Positions 52,494 through 60,725 of a DNA stretch of 64,000 nucleotides are shown piece after piece. Position numbers and translations under genes: made by a program. The stretch lies in assembly GCF_008180415.1 (NCBI RefSeq), contig NZ_VTEI01000002.1, positions 330,518 to 394,517 on the forward strand. Reading direction: 5' to 3'. Position 1 is the first letter of the stretch. Each line of letters opens with the position of its first letter. Below the pieces are notes generated by a model. The model searched no databases and was not told the origin of the DNA. It saw nothing but the letters and a program-made list of their open reading frames with translations. This stretch comes from Rossellomorea vietnamensis. Lineage in GTDB: Bacteria > Bacillota > Bacilli > Bacillales > Bacillaceae_B.

Positions 52494-52892
52494 TTAAAAT
52501 AAAATTGCATCCAGAGCATATTTCCCTGGACCAGCCAGCGCAAGCCCAATTGCCACTGCCAACAAAGCAAGGTTGTATTCATAGCCATTATTTGTTGACC
52601 AATAGCCATTTGCATAATGGACTTTTACAATGGCTATCAGCATAGTGATGGCTATCATGATACCGGCAACCGGCGTAAGAAGCCCCAGGACAAAGAAAAT
52701 ACCTCCCAAAAATTCAGCAAGTCCTGCCAAAAGCGCCATTGCCTTTCCTGGTTTCATTCCAAGAGACTCCATCCACCCTCCTGTTCCCTCCAGTCCATAA
52801 CCGCCAAACCAGCCAAACAGCTTTTGAGCACCATGGCCAATGAACGAAAGACCAATCACTAATCTAATTATCAATAAACCTGTATCCAACAT
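52494..52892 (-). CDS. mhqP: DoxX-family membrane protein (MhqP-like)
   Basis: A 132-residue protein with four hydrophobic segments. The DoxX signature is LLIIRLVIGLSFIGHGAQKLFGWFGG at the N terminus. B. subtilis MhqP (YdfP), in the mhqNOP quinone-stress operon, is the closest remembered relative. AGGAGG lies 7 bp before the ATG. The mhqN nitroreductase gene of B. subtilis is absent here. Confidence 0.87.
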   Translation of the reverse strand: MLDTGLLIIRLVIGLSFIGHGAQKLFGWFGGYGLEGTGGWMESLGMKPGKAMALLAGLAEFLGGIFFVLGLLTPVAGIMIAITMLIAIVKVHYANGYWSTNNGYEYNLALLAVAIGLALAGPGKYALDAILF

Positions 52893-52916
52893 ACTTATTC
52901 CTCCTGATATTTAATT

Positions 52917-52934
52917 TATTTTGAATTCGAGATA
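52917..52934. promoter_or_regulatory. MhqR-type operator, half-degenerate
   Basis: TATTTTGAATTCGAGATA shares its right arm and centre with the site at 53007. The left arm deviates at two positions. It lies 25-42 bp upstream of the mhqP start. Confidence 0.55.
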
Positions 52935-53006
52935 TCTTAATAAAATTTTTTCAAGTTATCTTCTTGAAATAAGTGCACTCTCATTATTCTTTAGATAATA
53001 AAAATT

Positions 53007-53024
53007 TATCTTGAATTCGAGATA
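53007..53024. promoter_or_regulatory. MhqR-type operator
   Basis: TATCTTGAATTCGAGATA is a near-perfect palindrome and matches the remembered MhqR box of B. subtilis (ATCTcgaAtTCgAGAT). It lies about 115 bp upstream of mhqP. The regulator gene is not in the window. Confidence 0.7.
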
Positions 53025-53197
53025 ATTTTATAAGAACATCTCTTTTCTGTCAACTGCATAATTTAATGTTATTCAAGAATTTCAAAGTTGCTCCTAAAAA
53101 AGGCTTGGTTTAAAAGACCTTTTTGCCTGTGGTCTATTTAGTAACTATCAGCTTCTCAGCTAATACTGCTTTTTGTTTCCCCATACTTCTGCATAAA

Positions 53198-53230
53198 AGA
53201 AGCAGCTGGAAATCCCCAGCTGCTTTTTTA
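53198..53230 (-). terminator. Terminator of the first histidine kinase gene
   Basis: AGCAGCTGG and CCAGCTGCT form a 9-bp stem followed on the minus strand by TCTTTTAT, directly after the kinase stop. Confidence 0.8.
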
Positions 53231-54673
53231 TTAGTTTGCAAAAGGAAAAACCACTGTAAAAACAGTACCTTGTCCTTCAGTACTATCTATGCGCAGTTCC
53301 CCTCCATATTCTTTGAGAATCCTATTGCAGATGGTCAATCCGAGGCCTGTTCCCGTTCCTTTAGTTGTGAAGAATGGTTCTGTAATTTGGCCAAGTAAAC
53401 TTTTGGGTATCCCGCAGCCTTCATCTGTTACTGTTACTTCAACCCTGCCATTTTCTACAGATAAACCTACAGAAACATCCCCTCCGTCTTCCATCGACTC
53501 AATTGCATTTTTCATTATATTGATGAATACTTGTTTGATTTGCTGCTTATCGCATTGAATAACTATTTCCTGGTCATCAATCGTATTGTTGATGACCACA
53601 TTTTTCAATGTTGCTTGGGGTTCAAGCAGCGTGACGACTTGGTCTATTAGTGTAATGATATTGTGCTGTGTGCGTATAATAGCCTGTGATTTGGAGAGGG
53701 AAAGCATTTCACCTGTTATCCTTTCTATTTTATCTATTTCTTCCCTCATAATCTCGGCATATCTTTGGTTTTCTTCAGGAATTTTAGTCTCAAGCAGCTG
53801 CAAAAAACCTTTAATCGATGTAAGGGGATTTCTGATTTCATGTGCGATACCGGCGGACAGCTGGCCGGCAGTCAATAACTTTTCGTTTTTTACTGTATGC
53901 TGATGCTGCTGTTTGTTTTCGGTAATATCTCTTAGAATTACCTGCAATGAAGGTTTATTATCTATATTAAACGGCATGACCACAGATTCGACAAACCTGG
54001 AGGTGCCATCAAGCCTGATAAATTCCCGCTCCACCCTTTCCGCCGGTCCATTTGGATGATCGATGACGTTTATCGTTCTTTGCTTTACATCCTCGTGGTC
54101 TCTTGGGTGAATAAAATCCAATACTGACCTGCCGATAATTTCGCTTTCATGCTGGGCCTTGAAAAGCTTCAGACCTGCTTTATTTATATATTGAAAAACA
54201 TTATCAGTAACTAAAGCTACGGTATCAATAGAGTTATCAATCAACGTCTGATAGTGCTTCTTTTGCATGAGGTATCTATGCTGAAGCCTGCTGCTCTCGC
54301 TGGAATCCTTAACAATAATATAGTCCAGCTTTTCACCATTTACCGTAATCTTTGATACGACCGTCTCAATCTCCAGCACATTGCCTTTCATAGTCATAAT
54401 ATTTTTCAAAGAGCTGCTTTGAGGAATACCTCTTTTTAGCATGGCCAACTCTTTAATTGTGTGCTGATAAGAGGTTTCGTGAGTGAAGTCTATAACATGT
54501 TTACCTCTGATAAGCTCAAGACTATCTGCTTCCAAGAGCTTTAGGGCATGTTTATTAGCAAAAAGAAAAACTCCATCTCTGCCCAGAAGGACTGGAAATG
54601 GGGTAGCTTCCATGGCATTCATGATCGATGTTTTCTGCTCTAATATCTGTAGATCATTTTGATTCATATCCAT
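53231..54673 (-). CDS. PAS-domain sensor histidine kinase (sporulation-kinase-like)
   Basis: A 480-residue soluble sensor kinase. Two PAS domains are visible (about residues 15-125, ending KLDYIIVKDSSE; and 140-258, ending LQVILRDITENK). HisKA follows with GQLSAGIAHEIRNPLTSIKG, then HATPase_c with NAIESMED, TDEGCGIP and GTGTGLGLTIC. No membrane segment and no response regulator partner nearby. This layout matches orphan kinases that feed the Spo0 phosphorelay (KinA/KinE type). The signal is not known. Monocistronic. Confidence 0.88.
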   Translation of the reverse strand: MDMNQNDLQILEQKTSIMNAMEATPFPVLLGRDGVFLFANKHALKLLEADSLELIRGKHVIDFTHETSYQHTIKELAMLKRGIPQSSSLKNIMTMKGNVLEIETVVSKITVNGEKLDYIIVKDSSESSRLQHRYLMQKKHYQTLIDNSIDTVALVTDNVFQYINKAGLKLFKAQHESEIIGRSVLDFIHPRDHEDVKQRTINVIDHPNGPAERVEREFIRLDGTSRFVESVVMPFNIDNKPSLQVILRDITENKQQHQHTVKNEKLLTAGQLSAGIAHEIRNPLTSIKGFLQLLETKIPEENQRYAEIMREEIDKIERITGEMLSLSKSQAIIRTQHNIITLIDQVVTLLEPQATLKNVVINNTIDDQEIVIQCDKQQIKQVFINIMKNAIESMEDGGDVSVGLSVENGRVEVTVTDEGCGIPKSLLGQITEPFFTTKGTGTGLGLTICNRILKEYGGELRIDSTEGQGTVFTVVFPFAN

Positions 54674-54842
54674 AACATCCTGTCTTCATATCGTATTATT
54701 CACATTATACCATTTTTTGCCTCACAACAGACCAGGACTTAACATTCAATTCCAGCATCGTTGAAACCACCCAACTTCCCCCAGATTCTGCAAAGGAGCA
54801 GGCAGATGACTTCGGATACCTTCTCCTTTGGCTCTTCTTGAT

Positions 54843-55014
54843 GGCTGTTTTTGCATATATTGTTGCTTTCGGATACCCCCGGATACTAAAAGTTTTATCT
54901 CTTATCGAGGGAAAGTAGCTCTTTTCTTTTCGGTATTACCAGCTTTCCCCCCTCTTAATATGGTTATTTTTTTGGAATTCGTATCAAATAGCAACAAAGT
55001 TTACGAAAAATGCC
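54843..55014 (+). mobile_element. MITE-A copy
   Basis: GGCTGTTTTTGCATATATTG at the left and AACAAAGTTTACGAAAAATG at the right, ending TGCC. The interior (GGATACTAAAAGTTTTATCT) is typical. Flanks do not match, so no duplication can be claimed. The rest of the 54674-55290 gap holds nothing I can support. Confidence 0.78.
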
Positions 55015-55291
55015 TTTAGAAAAGAGCAGTTTGAAAATTGATGTTGTGTTTTATTTTCACACTGTCATCCTAAGTACCCTTCTACGCAAAAAATAAAAAG
55101 CTCATCTACATTTAAGGTGAAAAGTCTTTGATTCCGAGGAAATATCACTGTTCAAAATTTTTTTAGAAATATCCAACACGAAGATAGCCTTTTCTATAGA
55201 AAGGCGAGCATTAGACTGCTCTTAAGAATCACACTCCTCTAAAAAGAGTTTCTCCTTGTCTGGAAAAAAATTGTTCTTTTGCAAATAACAC

Positions 55292-55348
55292 TTGTTAATC
55301 GACACAAGTGTCGTTATAATAAAGTTAACAAAACGACACTTATGTCGT
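55292..55348 (+). promoter_or_regulatory. Promoter with two operator palindromes for the MFS-tetR operon
   Basis: TTGTTA (55292-55297), 17 bp and TATAAT (55315-55320) form a promoter. The palindrome CGACACAAGTGTCG (55300-55313) fills the spacer. A second, ACGACACTTATGTCGT, lies at 55333-55348, downstream of the start point. A TetR dimer bound here would block RNA polymerase. Confidence 0.8.
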
Positions 55349-55367
55349 TTATTTTGGAGGGATTTAG

Positions 55368-56647
55368 TTGGAACGTAAATTAAGTCAGAACAAAAATTTC
55401 GTCCCTTTAATCACAGCTCAAGCTATCTCCAGTTTAGGTGATTGGTTAAGTATTGTAGCAATCATTACGCTTGTTGGGTTAAAATGGGAAGCAACCCCCA
55501 TGCAAATGTCTCTTATCATTTTGAGTCTTGCTATGCCGATGGCTTTATTAGGTCCGCTATCTGGAGTAATTGCCGACCGGATGGAACGAAAAACACTAAT
55601 GATTGTTTCTGATGTAGCCAGAGGCATACTCATCCTGCTGCTGCCCCTTGCAAGCAGTGTCTGGATGGTTTATATTATTTTATTTGCAACAGGGATTTTT
55701 TCGTCTATATTCGTTCCTGCCAAAAACGGAAAGTTAAAAGAGCTGGTGAAGGATGAGAATATAAAAGGGGCCATGTCCCTTACCTCGATGATCGATTCAA
55801 GCACCAAAGTAATGGGACCGCTGATCAGTGGTATATTGGTTTCTTCGTTCGGAATGTACAATGTTTTTTATATCGATTCGGCAACCTTTTTCTTTCTGCT
55901 ATTCTAATTTTGCTGTTACCTGCCACAGCGAAGGAATCTTCTAACAACAGACAGGAAGGTAAACAGGACTCTTCTCTTAAAACCGATTTACAGGAAGGAA
56001 TCACGTTTATAAGGCAGAGCAGTTACCTACTATATGGATTATTTCTTTTGGGAATCAGTTTATTGATCCTCCAGTTGTCGGATTCACAGATCATCATTTT
56101 GCTCCGTGAATTAACAAATGTTTCACCGGATTTATTCGGGTATGCTGTAACTAGTTCAGGGTTGGGAATGCTTATTACCGGTGTCTTTCTCTCTAGGAAG
56201 ACAGAGTATAATGCCTACATGTATATGTGCTTTGGGGTCTTAGGCATTGGTACAGGGTTTGGGGTAATGGCCGTTCTTACGTACTTCAATCTTTCCCTAT
56301 CTATTATTTGGGTTCCATTTCTTGCGTTGATTGTAGGGATTTCTGCAGGTTTTGTTTTCATTCCCTTCCAAGCAGCGGTACAGGAAAAAACACCAGTTCA
56401 TATGACGGGCAGAGTTTTTGGGGTGATCAACAGCACCATGACTACAGCCACAATTATTGGGCCGCTTGCTGGAGGAGCGCTGGCCACTGTCATAGGAATC
56501 ATTCCATCCTTTGTTGTCACCAGTTCTTTGCTCATATTCCTTTTCTTCATCTCAGTATTATTCCGAAACAAAGTCGAACAGGAGGATGAACATGTCACCG
56601 AAAGTCAGCCAGGAACACAAGGAGCAGCGTCGCGCCAAATTAATTGA
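55368..56647 (+). pseudogene. MFS transporter gene broken by a frameshift
   Basis: The first part (55368-55907) gives 179 residues: SLGDWLSIVAIITLVG, LSGVIADRMERKTLMIVSD (motif A), up to SATFFF, then a stop. The second frame, one base off, continues without a gap as SAILILLLPATAKESS and runs to 56647 with segments 7-12. One base is missing in a T-rich run (CCTTTTTCTTTCTG, near 55890). The joined product would be about 425 residues, an MFS exporter of the macrolide-efflux-like kind. TTG start with GGAGGG upstream. A sequencing error is possible; so is a recent mutation. Confidence 0.75.
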
Positions 56648-57215
56648 AGCTGCTGCAGAAGTATTTATTGAAAACGGTTATGAAACTGCTACCATGAAGC
56701 ACGTCATGGACAAAGCAGGTGTAAGCCGAGGAGGGTTATATCAATATTTTGAAAATAAAGAAGATCTTTTCCGTGAAGTCATTCAAGGCAATCAAGAGAA
56801 GATCATAGATGGTTCATTGGAAAAATTGATAAAGCAGCAGAGTTCCTATTGGGATGTCCTGCTGGTTATCATGCTGGGAGATAAAAAAGAATCCAATGAT
56901 AAAATGGATCCCCTTTCCCCTTCAAAACTGGAATATTTCGTGACCAGAAGAAATGACGAAAAACGTCGTGAGTATGCCCGCCTTAGATATTTCGATGCTT
57001 TTGAAATGACGACAAAGATTATTGAAAGAGGCGAAACTGCCGGTGAATTCATTCCCAGATTTCCCATTAGGCTGATAGCCAAATCCATTATTTCTTATAT
57101 AGATGGACTCGCATTGGGTCATGCCATTTTAGACAGCAGGACACTCGAATTAAAAGAACAGACCACATTATTACTGAATTATTTAAAATGGGCTTTAGGA
57201 GTGGAGGAAGAGTGA
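56592..57215 (+). CDS. TetR-family regulator of the MFS gene
   Basis: A 207-residue repressor. The N-terminal DNA-binding domain reads RRAKLIEAAAEVFIENGYETATMKHVMDKAGVSRGGLYQYFENKEDLF. The rest is a helical ligand domain (TetR_C). I start at the ATG at 56592 with AGGAGG 6 bp upstream; it overlaps the transporter frame by 56 bp, indicating one operon. It probably binds the palindromes at 55300 and 55333 and releases them when a drug binds. Confidence 0.88.
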   Translation: MSPKVSQEHKEQRRAKLIEAAAEVFIENGYETATMKHVMDKAGVSRGGLYQYFENKEDLFREVIQGNQEKIIDGSLEKLIKQQSSYWDVLLVIMLGDKKESNDKMDPLSPSKLEYFVTRRNDEKRREYARLRYFDAFEMTTKIIERGETAGEFIPRFPIRLIAKSIISYIDGLALGHAILDSRTLELKEQTTLLLNYLKWALGVEEE

Positions 57216-57245
57216 TCTGTGCGGGGCACAGATCACTCTTTTTTT
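57210..57245 (+). terminator. Terminator of the MFS-tetR operon
   Basis: GAGTGATCTGTG and CACAGATCACTC form a 12-bp perfect stem followed by T7. Confidence 0.93.
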
Positions 57246-57406
57246 GTCTCATACAAGCAGCCTTGAGGACTATTATTTCCTCCTTACTATATAAATCGTT
57301 AATCTGTAACCAGCAGGCAAAAATACTACAGTCAACTGTGATTCGGCCGTTTGCAGTATTTTCGCTCTCCTAGGGGCTTCTTCCTTTATTGAGGATTAAT
57401 CATGAG

Positions 57407-57439
57407 AAAGGACGAAATCAAAGTGATTTCGCCCTTTAA
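57407..57439 (-). terminator. Terminator of pssA
   Basis: GGGCGAAATC and GATTTCGTCC pair on the minus strand and are followed by TTTCTC. Just after the pssA stop. Confidence 0.75.
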
Positions 57440-57450
57440 AATATTTACTA

Positions 57451-58140
57451 TTATTCTCTTCTGCTTTTTCCCTTCACAAAGCGATAGGATAAATAAGCAA
57501 TGTATAAAGGAACAGCCACATAGATCAAATAAGGGAACTGCTCATATGTCCCTCTGTAAATGATAAATAAAAGCCCTGCTATGAATACCGTGATGATCGT
57601 ACCGTATTTAGGCAGCGGAATGTCCTTTAAACTAGGAATCCGTACCCTGCTTACCATGAGAAAACAAAGCGCTGTAAAGACCACCGTTGTTACGATGTTG
57701 GGAATGAAGTTCCCGAAAAGAGTCAGTAACGCCAGGATTCCTCCTGCTGCAGTAATGGGGACACCTATGAAATAACTCAGGCCTGTTTTATCTGAACTGA
57801 TATTGAACCTGGCCAGCCTGTATGCTCCAAACAAAGGGAACAACCCTGCAACAGCAAATCCAATCATGCCGAATTGAAAAAAGTATGTATAGTACACCAA
57901 AAAGGACGGCGCAACACCGAATGTCACAATATCCGCCAATGAATCAAGTTCTTTTCCAAGCACAGAATCCGCTTTTAGCATTCTTGCCAGACGCCCATCC
58001 ATACTGTCCAGCATCATGCCAATCAATATCAGAATAGCCGCATTTTTGAACTGACCGTTTGCAGCGAATCCAATAGACAAAAATCCGCAATATAAATTAC
58101 CCAAAGTAAACATGTTAGGAATGCTTTTCTTAAATCGCAT
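57451..58140 (-). CDS. pssA: CDP-diacylglycerol-serine O-phosphatidyltransferase
   Basis: A 229-residue membrane enzyme making phosphatidylserine. The CDP-alcohol phosphotransferase motif is complete: DSMDGRLAR, then G, then DSLAD. About seven hydrophobic segments. It is longer at the C terminus than B. subtilis PssA. I start at the ATG at 58140 (MRFKKSIPNMFTLGNLYCGF), because the upstream part of the longer frame contains a TATAAT-like promoter element. Monocistronic. Confidence 0.87.
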   Translation of the reverse strand: MRFKKSIPNMFTLGNLYCGFLSIGFAANGQFKNAAILILIGMMLDSMDGRLARMLKADSVLGKELDSLADIVTFGVAPSFLVYYTYFFQFGMIGFAVAGLFPLFGAYRLARFNISSDKTGLSYFIGVPITAAGGILALLTLFGNFIPNIVTTVVFTALCFLMVSRVRIPSLKDIPLPKYGTIITVFIAGLLFIIYRGTYEQFPYLIYVAVPLYIAYLSYRFVKGKSRRE

Positions 58141-58293
58141 TTTAGATTCTTCACTCTCCGTAAATTTCTTACTGATTTCTATTATTATACCATTAAAAAT
58201 CACTCACTCACCCTTTTCTTTTAATTTGGGTTTTCAATATGGGTAATTTATGATAGTAATATCATTAAATCGTTTTACCTAGAGGAGGACAAG

Positions 58294-59103
58294 ATGGAAA
58301 CAAAACAAGAATTACTTGCAGCACTTGAAGAAACAAACCTTTGGATTGAGGATCAGAAGAAAGCCTGGTTCTGGGAAAAGTGGACCAGACTTCCTTTTAA
58401 GATACTGGATAAAATCACACCCCAGTTTATTCATAAAAAAATCGGTTCTTTGCTGGATGAAATGGGCGGCTATATACAAAATGGAGGAAAATATCTAACT
58501 TCCCAAAAAATGATGTACTCCTACATCGAAAAGAAGACGGGCAGGACTATCTCGAATTTAGAAGACATATCCTCTCTTGAACTTGCTGAAATGGACAAGC
58601 TCAGCAAGACCCTTGCCGGATCAAGAAAGCAGGCAGCTGCAATACAAGGAGCAACGACAGGCATCGGCGGCCTCTTCACTTTGACAATTGATATACCTGC
58701 ATTGCTGGGCATTTCATTGAAGACACTCCAGGAAATTGCAGTGATTCATGGGTATGATCCCAATGATAAAAAAGAAAGAGTCTTCATGATTAAGTGTCTG
58801 CAGTTTGCCTCTGCTGATATCGTCGGTAAGAAAGCTGTTCTCGACAATCTATCTGCCTATTACGAAGGAGAAGTATCAACAAATGAGGTCATGGCTCAAA
58901 TTCAGGGGTGGCGTGAGGTAGTGTATACTTACAGGGATCAATTTGGCTGGAAGAAGCTGTTTCAAATGGTGCCGGTAGCCGGGATCATTTTTGGTGCTTT
59001 CACTAACAGGGCCATGATCAGTGATATTGCAGAGGCTGGTACAGTTCTTTACCGTAAAAGAAGAATCTTAGACAGACTTCACTACAGAGAAGATTCAGTA
59101 TAA
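58294..59103 (+). CDS. EcsC-family protein
   Basis: A 269-residue protein of the EcsC family (named after the third gene of the ecs operon; function unclear). The conserved centre contains AAIQGATTGIGGLFTLTIDI, PALLGISLKTLQEIAVIHGY, and the C-terminal part VPVAGIIFGAFTNRAMISDI. Two weakly hydrophobic segments may insert in the membrane. AGGAGG lies upstream of the ATG. Stands alone. Confidence 0.85.
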   Translation: METKQELLAALEETNLWIEDQKKAWFWEKWTRLPFKILDKITPQFIHKKIGSLLDEMGGYIQNGGKYLTSQKMMYSYIEKKTGRTISNLEDISSLELAEMDKLSKTLAGSRKQAAAIQGATTGIGGLFTLTIDIPALLGISLKTLQEIAVIHGYDPNDKKERVFMIKCLQFASADIVGKKAVLDNLSAYYEGEVSTNEVMAQIQGWREVVYTYRDQFGWKKLFQMVPVAGIIFGAFTNRAMISDIAEAGTVLYRKRRILDRLHYREDSV

Positions 59104-59104
59104 A

Positions 59105-59146
59105 AAACAATCCCCTCCCTGCTTGTCAAGGGTGGGGATTAGTTAT
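59105..59146. terminator. Terminator between the ecsC-like gene and czcD
   Basis: AATCCCCTCCCT and AGGGTGGGGATT form a stem flanked by A6 and a T-containing run. It can serve both converging genes. Confidence 0.8.
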
Positions 59147-59148
59147 AA

Positions 59149-60084
59149 TCAGGCATGGACATCTCCATGTGTCAGTTCTGAGCGTTCGATCTGAATGGTT
59201 GTATGGTTGATCTGGAATTCTTCTTCAATGATATTAATGGCTTTCTGTAAAATTTCCTGGTCGTCTTCTTCATCTTCAATTAATATATGACAGCTCAGTG
59301 AATTCATTCCTGAAGTTATTGTCCAAATATGGAGATCATGAACGTTAAAGATGCCATCAATACTCTCCAGGGTGCTTCTCACCTTCTGCACGTCTATGCC
59401 TGAAGGAACCCCTTCCATCAAAATATGCACTGTATGGGTGATGATCCCCCATGCACTTTTCAAGATCAACAAGGCAACCAGGACACTTATGAGAGGATCG
59501 GCCCAGTACCAGTCAAACCAAAGCATGATGGCACCTGCTATAATCGCCCCTACTGAACCTAAAGCATCTCCAAGTACATGAAGATACGCACTGCGAAGGT
59601 TGACGTTATCTTTAACATCCCCTTGCTTAATCAGCGCCCATGCGCTTAACAGATTGGCCAGCAGACCGATAAAAGCTATCAGCATCATGGCACCGCTTGA
59701 TACATCTGGAGGATCAAGAAAGCGTTCATAGGCTTCAAAGACAATAAATCCTGCTATCAAAAATAATGTAACCCCATTGAGTAAAGCAGCCAGAATCTCA
59801 AATCGATAGTATCCAAACGTCTTGGCTGAAGAGGCGGCCCTTCCAGCCAGCCACATGGCTGCCAAACTTAATGCCAATGAACTTGCGTCACTCAGCATAT
59901 GTCCTGAATCAGACAGCAAAGCAAGACTATTGGTGATCAATCCGCCGAAGAACTCGAGAACCATGATGCCGGTAGTGATAATCAACGCAATCAGAAGCCC
60001 TTTTTTGTTTCCTTCTCTCGAGTGATGATGTCCGTGATGGTGCCCATGATCATGTCCATGCGCGTGTCCGTGGTGATGATGCAC
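59149..60084 (-). CDS. czcD: Cation diffusion facilitator (CzcD-like Zn2+/H+ antiporter)
   Basis: A 311-residue CDF transporter that exports Zn2+ (and possibly Co2+ or Cd2+). The N terminus is a histidine-rich metal-binding tail (MHHHHGHAHGHDHG). Six membrane segments follow, with the metal motif HxxxD in SDSGHMLSDASS and again in LHVLGDALGS. The cytoplasmic C-terminal domain contains VHDLHIWTITSGMNSLSCHI. It begins 11 bp after the ArsR-type regulator gene on the same strand and is under its control. Confidence 0.93.
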   Translation of the reverse strand: MHHHHGHAHGHDHGHHHGHHHSREGNKKGLLIALIITTGIMVLEFFGGLITNSLALLSDSGHMLSDASSLALSLAAMWLAGRAASSAKTFGYYRFEILAALLNGVTLFLIAGFIVFEAYERFLDPPDVSSGAMMLIAFIGLLANLLSAWALIKQGDVKDNVNLRSAYLHVLGDALGSVGAIIAGAIMLWFDWYWADPLISVLVALLILKSAWGIITHTVHILMEGVPSGIDVQKVRSTLESIDGIFNVHDLHIWTITSGMNSLSCHILIEDEEDDQEILQKAINIIEEEFQINHTTIQIERSELTHGDVHA

Positions 60085-60095
60085 GTTAATTCCTC

Positions 60096-60404
60096 CTAGT
60101 CATGAAGTGAATGATTGATAACCTGTTTTAGTATTTCGATCACATGGTCATCATCATAACTGTAATAAAACGATTGGCCATCCCTTCTTGCTTTAACAAG
60201 CCTTTGGTTCTTCATAGAAGACAGTTGATGAGAAACCGCCGATTGTGACAAACCGAGAACTTCGGCTATGTGCCCGACCGAACATTCTTCCTGTGTGAGA
60301 AGATAGAGAATTCGTACTCTGGTGGGATCAGAAAGGGCTTTGAATGTCCTGGAAACCCTATCAACAGTTGCTTCTTGTAAAAATTCATGCTTTCCCTTAT
60401 CCAT
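60096..60404 (-). CDS. czrA: ArsR/SmtB-family zinc-responsive repressor (CzrA-like)
   Basis: A 102-residue winged-helix repressor. DNA-binding helices are in CSVGHIAEVLGLSQSAVSHQLSSM. The alpha-5 metal site is complete: Asp85 and His87 in YDDDHV, His98 and His101 in NHSLHD, with the exact spacing of zinc sensors of this family. It lies upstream of czcD; zinc binding would release the operator at 60437 and allow export. Confidence 0.93.
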   Translation of the reverse strand: MDKGKHEFLQEATVDRVSRTFKALSDPTRVRILYLLTQEECSVGHIAEVLGLSQSAVSHQLSSMKNQRLVKARRDGQSFYYSYDDDHVIEILKQVINHSLHD

Positions 60405-60436
60405 AGATCGACTACCTCTTTCAGCTCTATTTTATT

Positions 60437-60456
60437 ATATGAACAAATGTTCATAT
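60437..60456. promoter_or_regulatory. CzrA-type operator
   Basis: ATATGAACAAATGTTCATAT is a palindrome of the ArsR/SmtB zinc class. On the minus strand a TATAAT overlaps its downstream edge. About 35-50 bp upstream of czrA. Confidence 0.8.
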
Positions 60457-60545
60457 GTTGATAAAACAATTATAACATTTATTCATGTATATGTAATCCC
60501 TTACTAGCCTTAAATGTGCATTACTTCTAAGAAAATAAGAAAATA

Positions 60546-60663
60546 GAAAAAGGCGCCTGTTCGAAAACAGGCGCCTTTGATGCGTATTGAGGCGAGAGAC
60601 CGTGCGCCACATCGCACGTTGCTTATAAAGCTTGTCTGTCGGCTTACACAATTAGCTCATCGC
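60546..60663 (-). ncRNA. Candidate small RNA
   Basis: On the minus strand a promoter (TTGTAA at 60698-60693, 17 bp, TATATT at 60675-60670) is followed by about 115 bp with no open frame and a strong terminator (AAGGCGCCTGT / ACAGGCGCCTT, then T4). The body can fold: TTGAGCGATGAG pairs with CTCTCGCCTCAA, with inner hairpins GTGCG/CGCAC and GCTT/AAGC. I recognise no Rfam-type family. It could also be a long leader of czrA. Confidence 0.5.
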
Positions 60664-60725
60664 TCAATAAATATAGCATGATCATCAATTTTTTACAAGT
60701 CTTCTTTTCATGGGAAATAATGACT

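Noticed and set aside
60546..60663. NiCo (czcD-type) riboswitch upstream of the zinc operon
   Set aside because: The conserved GGACAGG-type elements of that riboswitch are absent, and a dedicated CzrA operator lies downstream.
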